Of a DNA stretch of 64,000 nt, positions 1 through 8,330 are shown one piece after another. The notes beneath the pieces were generated by a model. It had not been told where the DNA came from and made no database searches. It saw only the letters and a list, made by a program, of their open reading frames with translations. The stretch's first letter is position 1, and every line of letters starts with the position of its first letter. Origin of the DNA: Limosilactobacillus difficilis (lineage in GTDB: Bacteria > Bacillota > Bacilli > Lactobacillales > Lactobacillaceae); the NCBI RefSeq assembly GCF_947387495.1, contig NZ_CANDNU010000004.1, forward strand, positions 1 through 64,000, read 5' to 3'. Both the position numbers and the translations under genes were made by a program.

Positions 1-82
1 TAGAAAAATATTAAACTATCAAACACCGTTTGAGATATTTTTTGAAGAACCGTTGCACTTAGTTTGACAATTCGTCGTAAAC

Positions 83-160
83 AAAAAACGCAAGAATGAA
101 GTGAAGGTGGCTCGTGCAACATGCACTAGTTTCAACCCTGGTCATTCTTGCGTTATTTTT
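83..160. terminator. Probable bidirectional terminator with long loop
   Basis: Two 13-nt arms (87-99 and 142-154, starting AACGCAAG) are perfectly complementary and flanked by A and T runs on both sides, so the hairpin can terminate transcription from either side. On the minus strand it would end the TetR operon. The 42-nt loop holds a smaller GTGCA/TGCAC hairpin. Positions 1-82 show no gene. Confidence 0.7.
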
Positions 161-166
161 TGGTGA

Positions 167-790
167 TCATTTAACGGTTAAACCGGCCACGATCTGCTGG
201 TGGATGATTTGCCGCTCGAATTGCTTGTTATGAGATCGGATTCCTACCAGCTTGACCTGGCCAACATAAACCAGGAGTGGTCCCAGCAAGATGCGGATGA
301 TTTGGCTCGGCACCAGTTGCTGGTTGATGGCTGGATAAGTTTTCTGGAGCTGTCTGATCTCCTGGTTTAAACCATCCTCGGCATTGAGCAAGGGTGCCAA
401 GGACGCTAGCATACTGCGATCAGTGAGGACTTCTTGCAGCAGAATCTGGATCAACTCAAAATTGTCAAAGGCAAAGTTGAGGCGGTCATTGATGATGAAG
501 TCTACTAGCTGATCGAGGGAGTGAGCTTGGTTGAGTTTGCTGAAAAAGTTGTCGCGGATGGCAATGAGGAGTGGGGTTAGCAAGGCGATCAGCAGATCTT
601 TTTTGGATGAAAAGTATTTGTAAATTGTCCCCTCGCTCATTCCCGACTCCTTGGCAATCGCTGCCGTCGTAGTCGCATGAAAGCCCTGCTTGGCGAAAAG
701 ATGAATTGCTGCTAAGAGGACTTTTTTCTTGCCCGCCGGAATTTTGGATTCAGCGATTGATCGTTCATAGGATGGTAAGACTTGAGCCAT
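167..790 (-). CDS. TetR/AcrR family transcriptional regulator
   Basis: A 207-residue DNA-binding repressor. The N-terminal TetR helix-turn-helix lies around residues 25-68 and contains the typical sequence GMSEGTIYKYF followed by KKDLL. The rest is the variable ligand-binding and dimer domain. ATG follows an AGGGAGGT ribosome binding site. It is the last gene of a three-gene minus-strand operon behind the ABC ATPase and permease, so it most likely represses that exporter and itself by binding the two palindromes at 2676-2728. The ligand is unknown. Confidence 0.9.
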   Translation of the reverse strand: MAQVLPSYERSIAESKIPAGKKKVLLAAIHLFAKQGFHATTTAAIAKESGMSEGTIYKYFSSKKDLLIALLTPLLIAIRDNFFSKLNQAHSLDQLVDFIINDRLNFAFDNFELIQILLQEVLTDRSMLASLAPLLNAEDGLNQEIRQLQKTYPAINQQLVPSQIIRILLGPLLVYVGQVKLVGIRSHNKQFERQIIHQQIVAGLTVK

Positions 791-804
791 TTTGATACCT
801 CCCT

Positions 805-1935
805 TTAAACCTTTCGGTAGCGTTTCAAACCAATGATATTTAAGATCACGAGAATGATCAAGAAGATCAGCAGAGCGAGGATGTCCCCGCCGAGCTGGTT
901 GATCGAGACACCCTTGAGCACAATGCTGCTCAGGGCGTCACCAGCGTAGGTGAGTGGCAGGACCTTGCCAATGTAACGGACCCAAGCAGCCATCGAATCC
1001 AGGGGGATGATTCCAGAGAAAAAGATCTGGGGGACGATCACGATTGGAATGAATTGCATCATCTGGAATTCAGAATTGGCCAGAGTTGAGAGGAGAATTC
1101 CGAAGGCCAGCGCGATTAGGGCCAAGAGCATACTGATAAAAATGATGCTGACGACGTTACCGACGACTTCGACTTTTAACAGCCAGATAGTGGCTAGGAC
1201 AATGACGATTGATTGGAGAACGGCGATGATCCCGTAACTGAGCATGTAGCCATAAACGATTTCGCTGCGCTTGACAGGAGTGGCTAAGAGCCGACCCAGG
1301 GTTCCGCTGGTACGCTCGCCTAACAAGCCCATCCCGGATACCAGGAAGACGAAGAAGAAGATAAAGAAGCCCATCAGGATGGGGATGATTTTGGCAAAGA
1401 AATTAGTGTTCTCGTCGCCATAATTGTAGTGGTTGTTGATTTTAGGGGCTGTCGGGGATTGTTTGGCCGCCTGCTGGGGCAAGGCACGACCGGCTTGTGG
1501 ATTCGTGCTGGCAAGGGTGTGCTGCAGCTGACGGACCGTGCCGGTCAGAGTCCCAATCGTCTGTTGGGTCAAGCCGGCTTTAAGGGCTTGCTTGGTTAGG
1601 GCCGTTTTGCTAGCATCCGTATTGGCGTAAGTTACTTCGTATCGGCCGTCATGGTAGTAGATGATTCCATCGACACTCTGTTGGCGGAGCTGGTCCTGGG
1701 CGCGCTGCTCGCTGGCCACTGGATGAATCGTGACATCTTTGACATTATCGATGCGTCGTTGCAATGATGAGCTGACGTTGACGGTTGCCAAATTGACGTG
1801 CGTGTTGGAATTGGCCGAGAACATGACGTTCATCAGCCACATCACCAGGATGGGAGCGAAAAACATCAGTGCCAGAGTACGTTTGTCACGCATCAATTCT
1901 TTTAAAACCCGCTGGGTAATCGCTAAAATACGCAT
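805..1935 (-). CDS. ABC-2 type exporter permease
   Basis: A 376-residue membrane subunit of an ABC exporter. One membrane helix lies near residues 23-41, then an extracytoplasmic domain of roughly 140 residues, then about five C-terminal helices starting near residue 183. This is the layout of the YhgE/ABC-2 (NodJ/DrrB-like) family. Its ATG overlaps the stop codon of the upstream ATPase by one base, which indicates translational coupling. With the neighbouring TetR repressor it resembles a drug or toxic-compound efflux system; the substrate cannot be read from the sequence. Confidence 0.9.
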   Translation of the reverse strand: MRILAITQRVLKELMRDKRTLALMFFAPILVMWLMNVMFSANSNTHVNLATVNVSSSLQRRIDNVKDVTIHPVASEQRAQDQLRQQSVDGIIYYHDGRYEVTYANTDASKTALTKQALKAGLTQQTIGTLTGTVRQLQHTLASTNPQAGRALPQQAAKQSPTAPKINNHYNYGDENTNFFAKIIPILMGFFIFFFVFLVSGMGLLGERTSGTLGRLLATPVKRSEIVYGYMLSYGIIAVLQSIVIVLATIWLLKVEVVGNVVSIIFISMLLALIALAFGILLSTLANSEFQMMQFIPIVIVPQIFFSGIIPLDSMAAWVRYIGKVLPLTYAGDALSSIVLKGVSINQLGGDILALLIFLIILVILNIIGLKRYRKV

Positions 1936-2660
1936 TATTTCACTGCCTCCTTTTCAGCTTGGAGAAAGACGTCTTCAATCGTCGGCACGTCATATTGTTT
2001 TTCCAACTTTTGCGGCTGATCAAAGGCGACAATTTGCCCACCGATAAGGAGGGCTACCCGGTCAGTTGCCTCGGCTTCTGACATCACGTGGGTGGTAACC
2101 AGGACACTGCGACCCTGGTCCCGAATAGTCGCTAGTTCTCGCCAGATTTGGCGGCGCAGGGCGGGGTCAATGCCGACGGTCGGTTCATCTAAGATCAGCA
2201 ATTCGGGTGTCCCGAGCAGGGCGATCGCCAGTGATAACCGCCGCTTCATCCCGCCTGAATAACCCTTCACCAGCTTATTGAGATCTGCGGTTAAATCCAC
2301 CACTTGGCTGACGTGGCTGATTTCTTGGGCGAGTTTTGCTTTGCGCAGGCCCTTCATTTGACCGAAGAATTGAAGATTCTCCTTGGCTGTCAGGTCTTCA
2401 TACAGTGCGTCGGACTGGGCCATGTATCCAATTCTGCCGAGAATGAGCCGGTTGGGCATTGGCTGCTGGAGGATGAAGGCCTGGCCGCCATCGGCACGCT
2501 CCATGCCAAGCATTGTTTTGATGACTGTTGATTTGCCGGCTCCGGACGGGCCAATCAGGCCAACGATTTCGCCTTGGTGAACGGTGAAATCGATATCGCG
2601 TAAGACTTGTTGCTTGCCAAAAGCCTTTTTAAGGTGTTGTAGTGCAATAGTGGTTTCCAT
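1935..2660 (-). CDS. ABC exporter ATP-binding subunit
   Basis: A 241-residue nucleotide-binding protein that powers the adjacent ABC-2 permease. Walker A is GPSGAGKST (residues 37-45), the signature is YSGGMKRRL near residue 133 and Walker B is LLILDEPTVGID near 152. The start used here is the ATG at 2660 behind AAGGAGG; a longer frame reaching 2687 would run through that ribosome binding site and the operator. First gene of the operon with the permease and TetR. Confidence 0.93.
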   Translation of the reverse strand: METTIALQHLKKAFGKQQVLRDIDFTVHQGEIVGLIGPSGAGKSTVIKTMLGMERADGGQAFILQQPMPNRLILGRIGYMAQSDALYEDLTAKENLQFFGQMKGLRKAKLAQEISHVSQVVDLTADLNKLVKGYSGGMKRRLSLAIALLGTPELLILDEPTVGIDPALRRQIWRELATIRDQGRSVLVTTHVMSEAEATDRVALLIGGQIVAFDQPQKLEKQYDVPTIEDVFLQAEKEAVK

Positions 2661-2675
2661 CAGAATTCCTCCTTG

Positions 2676-2691
2676 GTGAGTAAACACTCAC
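2676..2691. promoter_or_regulatory. TetR operator, proximal palindrome
   Basis: GTGAGTAAACACTCAC is an inverted repeat of GTGAGT/ACTCAC placed just upstream of the ATPase ribosome binding site. It shares its half-sites with the second palindrome 37 bp away. Its location in front of a TetR-containing operon makes it the likely operator. Confidence 0.75.
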
Positions 2692-2706
2692 TCACTGGCT
2701 GCTTTA

Positions 2707-2736
2707 ATTTTAGTGAGTATTTACTCACCTTGTCAA
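2707..2736 (-). promoter_or_regulatory. Promoter of ABC-TetR operon with operator in spacer
   Basis: On the minus strand a consensus -35 TTGACA (2731-2736) and a -10 TAAAAT (2707-2712) are 18 bp apart. The spacer holds the palindrome GTGAGTATTTACTCAC (2713-2728), so repressor bound there would block polymerase. Confidence 0.75.
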
Positions 2737-2740
2737 GCTT

Positions 2741-2778
2741 AAAAAGAGCAGCGCGGAAAAAGCCTACGCTGCTCTTTA
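2741..2778 (-). terminator. Intrinsic terminator of glpT
   Basis: Complementary arms AAAGAGCAGCG and CGCTGCTCTTT enclose a 13-nt loop. On the minus strand the hairpin is followed by T residues and lies directly downstream of the glpT stop codon. Confidence 0.85.
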
Positions 2779-2791
2779 AAATATGCAGAGA

Positions 2792-4102
2792 TTATTTCAT
2801 TACCGACTGACCACGAACGTTCCATGTTGTCAAGAAGATCAGACAGGCAAGGACGCTGGCAGCTAAAATCAGCATAAAGCCCATGTGCCAGCCGGCAACG
2901 TCAACGACCCAACCGAGGATTGCATTGGCCGAGAAAGAACCGAAGAAGTAGCCAAAGAGGCCGGTCAATCCGGCGGCAGTCCCGGCCGCTTTCTTTGGAA
3001 CCAGGTCGAGGGATTGGAGGCCGATCAGCATGACTGGTCCATAGATCAAGAAGCCGATTGCCACGAGCGCGATGTTGATCACCGTCAATGAGTTGGCGGA
3101 GATGTAAATCAGTAAGAAGACAGAAACCAGGACCATGAAGCAGAAACTAGCAGGGCCCCGACGGCCGTGAAAGACGTGATCAGAGACCCAGCCGGCAATC
3201 AAGGTGCCGGGAATCCCGGCTAATTCGTACCAGAGATAGGAAGTCGAAGCCGTGCTGAGAGTGATGTGTTTGACTTCGGTTAGGTAGGTTGGTAGCCAGT
3301 TTTCTACCCCGTAACGGACGAGGTAGACAAAGATGTTAGCCACCGCAATGACCCAGATCCACTTGTTATTGAGGACGTGCTGGAAGAGCAGTTCCTTGGT
3401 GGAATAGTTATGTTCGCTGAGCTGGTGCTCTTTATTCGGATAGTCATTGCGGTATTCTTCGATCGGCGGCAATCCCATCTTTTCGGGACTGTTGCGGACG
3501 AGCAAAAAAGCAATGATGGCGATAATGAAGCCGGCAATCGCGGGAATGATAAAAGCCCCGTTATAGCTCTTGATCGCCAGTGAGCTGGCCGCGATTACAG
3601 CAATTCCCCAGTTGGCCAGGGGCGCCATGAGGCCGCCGCCGACGTTGTGGGCGGTATTCCATAGCGCGGTTTTACCGCCACGCTCGTTCACCGAGAACCA
3701 GTGGACGAGAACCCGACCGCAGGGAGGCCAGCCCATTCCCTGGAACCAGCCAACAATGAACAGCATAATAAACATCATCGCAATATTGCTGGTAAGGGCG
3801 GGGATGAAGCCTAGCGCCAAGTTGACGATTGAAACGAGGAAGAGACCGAGGGGCAGGAAAATTCGCGCGTCACTGCGGTCAGAAACAATTCCCATCACAA
3901 ATTTGCTGATCCCGTAGGCCAGCGAAACGGCGGAGAGGGCAAAGCCCAGTTCGGCTTTGCTGAATCCTTCCTTAAGCAAACCGGGGATGGCAATGGAAAA
4001 ATTGTTACGTAGCAGGTAGTAACCGGCATAGCCGATGAAGATACCCATAAAGACTTGCAGACGGAGCCGGTGATAGCTCGTGTGGACTTTGCTTTTTTGC
4101 AT
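2792..4102 (-). CDS. glpT: Glycerol-3-phosphate:phosphate antiporter GlpT
   Basis: A 436-residue MFS protein of the organophosphate:phosphate antiporter family that imports glycerol-3-phosphate in exchange for phosphate. Family motifs are easy to see: RLRLQVFMGIFIGYAGYYL at the N-terminus, GWFQGMGWPPCGR around residue 137, LPPIEEYRNDYP in the central loop and KKAAGTAAGLTGLFGY near the C-terminus, all close to E. coli GlpT. The start is ATG at 4102; a GTG at 4114 touches the AGGAAG ribosome binding site and is rejected. It stands alone, without a glycerophosphodiesterase. A cre-like box in its promoter suggests CcpA control. Confidence 0.92.
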   Translation of the reverse strand: MQKSKVHTSYHRLRLQVFMGIFIGYAGYYLLRNNFSIAIPGLLKEGFSKAELGFALSAVSLAYGISKFVMGIVSDRSDARIFLPLGLFLVSIVNLALGFIPALTSNIAMMFIMLFIVGWFQGMGWPPCGRVLVHWFSVNERGGKTALWNTAHNVGGGLMAPLANWGIAVIAASSLAIKSYNGAFIIPAIAGFIIAIIAFLLVRNSPEKMGLPPIEEYRNDYPNKEHQLSEHNYSTKELLFQHVLNNKWIWVIAVANIFVYLVRYGVENWLPTYLTEVKHITLSTASTSYLWYELAGIPGTLIAGWVSDHVFHGRRGPASFCFMVLVSVFLLIYISANSLTVINIALVAIGFLIYGPVMLIGLQSLDLVPKKAAGTAAGLTGLFGYFFGSFSANAILGWVVDVAGWHMGFMLILAASVLACLIFLTTWNVRGQSVMK

Positions 4103-4154
4103 TATCAAATGCACTTCCTTTTTTTAATTTGGTTTCGAAAATTAAACCTCCACC

Positions 4155-4183
4155 ATTATATCTTGGAAGCGCTTTAATAGCAA
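4155..4183 (-). promoter_or_regulatory. glpT promoter with cre-like box
   Basis: On the minus strand -35 TTGCTA (4178-4183) and -10 TATAAT (4155-4160) are spaced by 17 bp. The spacer contains TTAAAGCGCTTCCA (4164-4177), one mismatch from the cre consensus TGNNANCGNTNNCA, so CcpA repression is likely. Confidence 0.7.
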
Positions 4184-4228
4184 TTCTGTTTACTAATTGG
4201 TCTAGTCTTTAAAACTAGATATGATCAA

Positions 4229-5554
4229 TTACTGGAGGAGACTAGCTACTTTATCAGCCAAGGCGGGGTAAATGGCAATCAGCGCTTGCCGATATTGCTG
4301 ACCACTGATTTTGAGGCCGATCACCGGCAAAAAATTGTTGATATCGTCGGCTGCGTGGTCGCCAATTTCACTGGCTCCGACGAGTTGGTGATGACTAAAG
4401 ACCAGGGTGAGGGTAGTGGTCTGGTCGTTTTGGCCAGCATAAAGACTCGCACCATTTAGCGGAATCGTCTTGATTTGATAGTCAGCTTTCTTTTGTACGT
4501 CGTCAGGATTGATGCCGACTTGGGCGATTTCAGGGAAAGTAAAGGTGGCCCGGGCAACTGTCGGGTAATGAATTGGCTCAGGATTTTGCCCCGTGAGAAG
4601 GTCAAACAGGTACTGACCTTCAAATTCAGCAACTGGGGTCAGTTTTGGCTGCTTTCGATTGACGACGTCACCGATGGCGTAAACATCCTTAGCTGAAGTC
4701 ATCAGATGTGAATCGACAGCAATGCCGTGCCGATCGTGCTGAATGTCAGCTTTTTCCAGCCCCAGGCGATCAATATTCGGGTGGCGGCCAGTGGCGTCGA
4801 CTACGTAGTCGCTGGTCATGGTTCCCTTATCAGTTTGGAGGAGCAGACCTTGCTTGGTTTGCTGGATTGCTTGCAGGTTGGTGTTATAGGCAAAGTGAAT
4901 GCCCCGCTTGGCCATGTCTTTTCCCAGGGCTATGGTTTCATTGACCGGGAATTCACGAAGCAGGCGGTCGGAATGCACAATAATCGTAACGTCGGCTCCG
5001 GCTGCCGCGACGAGCGTGGCTAATTCAAGAGCGACGAATCCACCGCCGATAAAAGCCATCTTCTTCGGGAGCTCAGTCATGGATAAGACGTCGTAACTGG
5101 TGTGAAGCAGGTCCTTGCCAGGAATGTCGAGGATGTTAGGTGTTTGACCGGTAGCGATGATAATGTTTTTGCCATGGTAATGCTGTCCCGCGACTTCGAT
5201 CGTGTGGGCATTGACGAAGCGGGCATAGCCGTCGACCACGTCATGGCTCTTGCTGATGATCTCGCTGGTTTGGCCCGGCCAAGGATTGAAACGATCAAGC
5301 TTGGTCTTCATGAGCGCGGACCAGTCCAAAGTTGCTGGGGTTTTAATGCCCCGCCCCAGCAGTTGTTGGGACTGGAGAACTGCCCGCGCCGCGCCTTCCA
5401 GGAAAATCTTAGGCTCACAGCCGTAGTTAGGGCAGGTGCCACCATATTCAAAGCCCTCGACGACGAGGACGCGATGATCGGTTGTAGCGAGCAGGTTGGA
5501 TAACCGGTAGGCGGCCGGACCGGAACCAATTAAAATTTCATCATAGCTTTTCAT
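4229..5554 (-). CDS. FAD-dependent pyridine nucleotide-disulfide oxidoreductase, glutathione reductase-like
   Basis: A 441-residue flavoprotein. An N-terminal dinucleotide site (IGSGPAAYRL) is followed by the redox-active disulfide GGTCPNYGCEPK near residues 39-50. The NAD(P) Rossmann motif IGGGFVALELA lies near 169 and the second FAD motif VYAIGDV near 290. The C-terminal dimer domain normally carries the catalytic His in an HPT-type motif, but here the position reads AIYPALAD, so His appears replaced by Tyr. The disulfide substrate is therefore uncertain. The gene starts two bases after the stop of the upstream SGNH hydrolase. Confidence 0.85.
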   Translation of the reverse strand: MKSYDEILIGSGPAAYRLSNLLATTDHRVLVVEGFEYGGTCPNYGCEPKIFLEGAARAVLQSQQLLGRGIKTPATLDWSALMKTKLDRFNPWPGQTSEIISKSHDVVDGYARFVNAHTIEVAGQHYHGKNIIIATGQTPNILDIPGKDLLHTSYDVLSMTELPKKMAFIGGGFVALELATLVAAAGADVTIIVHSDRLLREFPVNETIALGKDMAKRGIHFAYNTNLQAIQQTKQGLLLQTDKGTMTSDYVVDATGRHPNIDRLGLEKADIQHDRHGIAVDSHLMTSAKDVYAIGDVVNRKQPKLTPVAEFEGQYLFDLLTGQNPEPIHYPTVARATFTFPEIAQVGINPDDVQKKADYQIKTIPLNGASLYAGQNDQTTTLTLVFSHHQLVGASEIGDHAADDINNFLPVIGLKISGQQYRQALIAIYPALADKVASLLQ

Positions 5555-5556
5555 TA

Positions 5557-6309
5557 TTATTTTCCTTTCTTGCTGGCGAGGATTTGCGTTAATTCCTTTT
5601 CAAAGACTGGTAGCCAAATCTGGTAATAACCCTCTTGGGTGGGGTGGACGTCATCAAACATTGCATCAGGTTGTGCCGCTGTCTGGGTCCGTAGCTCCTG
5701 ATTGTGGAAAAGGTCGATGATAGCGAAATTCCACTTTGCCGCGAGTTGTTGCAGTTGTTGGATCAGGGTAGCGTACTTGCCGGCCGAATCATCCTGCAAA
5801 CAGGTGTAAAAGGCAAGCGGACAGTGTAGCTCGCAACTGACATACTGACAGATCCGCTCGATTGCGCCGAGGGTTGTAGTTTCGTCAAAGCGATCCCGTT
5901 GCTCGGGAGGAGTGCGCTGGCCGAGGTTCTTGCCATGTCGATTATCGTTGGTTGATAGCTGGCAGACAAAGAGATCGTATTTGTTAGAAGTTGGAAAGTC
6001 GCGCTGAAGCCGAACCAGGTAGCCGCCTTGGTCATGGCCAGCCAGGGTAGTGCCGGAAACCGCTGATTTGGTGGCGATGATCCCATCGCGGGCGACTAGG
6101 TAATCGACAAATGATCGCCCTCGGGCAGCGAAACCAGCGGTCACCGAGGAACCGAGAAAGGCGATTCTTTTGCCATTCAGTGGCGATTGTGGGTTGCGGG
6201 TGACTTGCTCAGAGGCAAATTGTGGGGCATTGCCACGTTGATAAGCGGGCGATTGTGTCATCCGCTGAACGAATTGTCGCAGCGATTGACCGTTGTCATG
6301 ATTAGTCAT
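5557..6309 (-). CDS. SGNH/GDSL-family hydrolase
   Basis: A 250-residue predicted esterase or lipase of the SGNH fold. Block I is FLGSSVTAG (nucleophile Ser, about residue 53), the Asn block is STND near 121 and the catalytic Asp-His pair is DDVHPTQEGY near 220. No signal peptide is seen, so it is probably cytoplasmic. The ATG at 6309 follows AGAAAG; an upstream in-frame extension to 6387 lacks a ribosome binding site. It is co-transcribed with the downstream disulfide oxidoreductase. The substrate is unknown. Confidence 0.82.
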   Translation of the reverse strand: MTNHDNGQSLRQFVQRMTQSPAYQRGNAPQFASEQVTRNPQSPLNGKRIAFLGSSVTAGFAARGRSFVDYLVARDGIIATKSAVSGTTLAGHDQGGYLVRLQRDFPTSNKYDLFVCQLSTNDNRHGKNLGQRTPPEQRDRFDETTTLGAIERICQYVSCELHCPLAFYTCLQDDSAGKYATLIQQLQQLAAKWNFAIIDLFHNQELRTQTAAQPDAMFDDVHPTQEGYYQIWLPVFEKELTQILASKKGK

Positions 6310-6451
6310 TATCAAGTGCTTCTTTCTGTTAGAGTTGCCTATATTATATAATGCATGTGAGTTTTCCCAGCTGATTTTGCTTGTCACCGAATTTTCCCGG
6401 GAAATGAAGTCAATCAGCTAGCGAGAATCTGATTTGAAAAGGAGAAGTGCG

Positions 6452-7615
6452 ATGCCAAAACAAGAATTTGCAATTGGTCAGGACGGGCAGGCATTCGATG
6501 ATGTGCAGGCACTGGTGCAGCGTCACCTTTTAATCGTTGGTCAGACCGGCAGTGGCAAAACCACGACCACTCTAGCCTTGCTCCACCGGCTTCAGGAACT
6601 GAATCATACCGCGATCGTTTTGGACCCGACCGGCGAGTACCGGCACCTATCGCATGCTGTTCGCTATCAGCTTGGGATTAATGCCTATCTAGATCCTGGG
6701 CATCTGACTGTTGACCAGTTATGTCAGGCGCTGAGCTTAAAACTGGGACCGGTCCTAAGAGAAAAACTGCACTCGGCCATCAACGCTCTGCGGATCCAAC
6801 AAAATCTCGTCCAAACAGCGCAACCCTACGTCAAGCTGGGAGTGCCGATTCGCGATTACCAGCGCCAGCTCGAGCAACTCGGCGATTGGGCCCGCTCCTA
6901 CCAGCCGCGGCTACTGGCTCGGCAGTTGGTTGAAGAATTCATAATTCCCTGTACTGACGAAAAAGTTGATTACTCGCTTTTAGGGCAAGACTATGCTCGC
7001 CAGCAAATCAGCCAGTGCTGGGATACTTTGACGACGATTCGTGAGCGAATGGTCAGTCGAGAATTTCGGATTCTGTTTGATCCGGATCCTCAGCGCGGCC
7101 AAGTAAAAACAGACTTGTTTTTTGCTTTAAAGATGTTTGTCAGCCAGCATACATCACGGCGAACCCTGGTGATTGACTTATCAGCTCTCCGGCGCTTTGG
7201 CCCCGCTCAGCGGGTGGTGATTTCACTACTGATGAAACAGCTGCTAGCGGACCAAATCCAGCAAGTTCGGCCGCGACCAGTCACCGCGGTTATCGATGAG
7301 GCCCATCGCTATCTGCCGACTGATCTACATGATTTGTCTACTAATGGTATTTTTCAGGTGCTACGGGAGGGACGTAAGGTTCGCTTATCGCTAACCTTGA
7401 CGACCCAGTCGCCACTGGACCTGCCGGCGCGGTTGCGGTCGCAATTTACCAACCTGCTTATCCATCAACTGACCACCCCCGAAGAACTGGCTGCACTATC
7501 ACAGACGAGCAACTGGGATCGTACGAGGGCGGCTCGGTTGGATCCGGGCGAGGCGCTATTGTGGTGTCAGCACCGTCTAAAAGTTATCAGAGTCCAACAA
7601 GCTCAGCGATGTTGA
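6452..7615 (+). CDS. HerA/VirB4-like P-loop ATPase (DUF87 type)
   Basis: A 387-residue ATPase. Walker A is GQTGSGKTTT at residues 30-39, Walker B is AVIDEAHRYLP near 280, followed by an REGRK segment and the sensor TTQSP, as in HerA, VirB4 and other DNA- or protein-translocating hexamers. The start is the ATG at 6452 behind AAAAGGAG; an in-frame TTG upstream precedes the ribosome binding site. No NurA nuclease or conjugation gene lies nearby. It runs into the DNA repair gene tag with an 18-base gap, so a role with DNA is possible but not shown. Confidence 0.75.
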   Translation: MPKQEFAIGQDGQAFDDVQALVQRHLLIVGQTGSGKTTTTLALLHRLQELNHTAIVLDPTGEYRHLSHAVRYQLGINAYLDPGHLTVDQLCQALSLKLGPVLREKLHSAINALRIQQNLVQTAQPYVKLGVPIRDYQRQLEQLGDWARSYQPRLLARQLVEEFIIPCTDEKVDYSLLGQDYARQQISQCWDTLTTIRERMVSREFRILFDPDPQRGQVKTDLFFALKMFVSQHTSRRTLVIDLSALRRFGPAQRVVISLLMKQLLADQIQQVRPRPVTAVIDEAHRYLPTDLHDLSTNGIFQVLREGRKVRLSLTLTTQSPLDLPARLRSQFTNLLIHQLTTPEELAALSQTSNWDRTRAARLDPGEALLWCQHRLKVIRVQQAQRC

Positions 7616-7633
7616 AGTGGCAAAAGAAAGAAG

Positions 7634-8221
7634 ATGTTTCTGATGACGGTTCAACGTTGTCCGTGGGCGGGCATCGCCGATCCGCTCTATCGTGATTATC
7701 ATGACCATGAGTGGGGCCGGTTGAATTTAAATGAAGACTACCTTTATGAAATGTTGGTGTTGGAGAGTGCCCAGGCGGGCTTGTCCTGGCTAACGATCCT
7801 GAAAAAACGGGATCATTACCGGCAAGCATTTGCGGGCTTTGACGTGACGAAAGTGGCACGCTTTGACGAGGTTGATTATAAGCGGCTGATGAATGATCCC
7901 GGGATTATCCGCAACCGCCGAAAAATCATGGCAACTATCAATAATGCCCGGGTGCTCGTTTCAATGCACGAAAAAGGCCAATCACTTGCCCAGCTGCTGC
8001 ATGAAGCGGTCCCCCAGGTGATTGTCCACCATCCTCAACAGCTTGCCGATGTCCCAGCCAAGACTGACTTATCAGTAAAACTGGCCGGGAAGTTGAAGCA
8101 GCAGGGATTTCGCTTTGTCGGGCCGACGACGATCTATTCATTCTTGCAAGCAGTCGGCTTGGTCAATGATCATTTGGAAGAGTGCAGTTTTAAATACGAC
8201 CGAATTAGCTCACAACACTGA
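7634..8221 (+). CDS. tag: DNA-3-methyladenine glycosylase I (Tag)
   Basis: A 195-residue base-excision repair enzyme that removes 3-methyladenine from DNA. It carries the Tag pattern: RCPWAG at the N-terminus, YHDHEWG, SAQAGLSWLTILKKR (with the Glu and Trp of the base pocket), GIIRNRRKI, and VNDHLEEC at the C-terminus. The N-terminal Cys and His and the C-terminal His and Cys match the zinc ligands of E. coli Tag. The start could equally be the ATG at 7643, which sits better behind AAAGAAAG. Probably co-transcribed with the HerA-like ATPase. Confidence 0.93.
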   Translation: MFLMTVQRCPWAGIADPLYRDYHDHEWGRLNLNEDYLYEMLVLESAQAGLSWLTILKKRDHYRQAFAGFDVTKVARFDEVDYKRLMNDPGIIRNRRKIMATINNARVLVSMHEKGQSLAQLLHEAVPQVIVHHPQQLADVPAKTDLSVKLAGKLKQQGFRFVGPTTIYSFLQAVGLVNDHLEECSFKYDRISSQH

Positions 8222-8260
8222 GTATACCATCGACGCATACTAGTATAGAACGGTTTTACT

Positions 8261-8288
8261 TTGCTAGTGCTTTTGTCATCGCTACAAT
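8261..8288 (+). promoter_or_regulatory. Promoter of aldo/keto reductase gene
   Basis: -35 TTGCTA (8261-8266) and -10 TACAAT (8283-8288) are separated by 16 bp and lie 40 bases before the start codon. Confidence 0.55.
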
Positions 8289-8330
8289 AAAAACAAGATA
8301 TGAAAGTACAATTACGAGGAGGGCAAAATA

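Noticed and set aside
83-160. Possible T-box on the plus strand (AGGTGGCTCGTG)
   Set aside because: The match to the T-box core is poor, no stem I or specifier loop is visible and the only downstream gene lies on the opposite strand.
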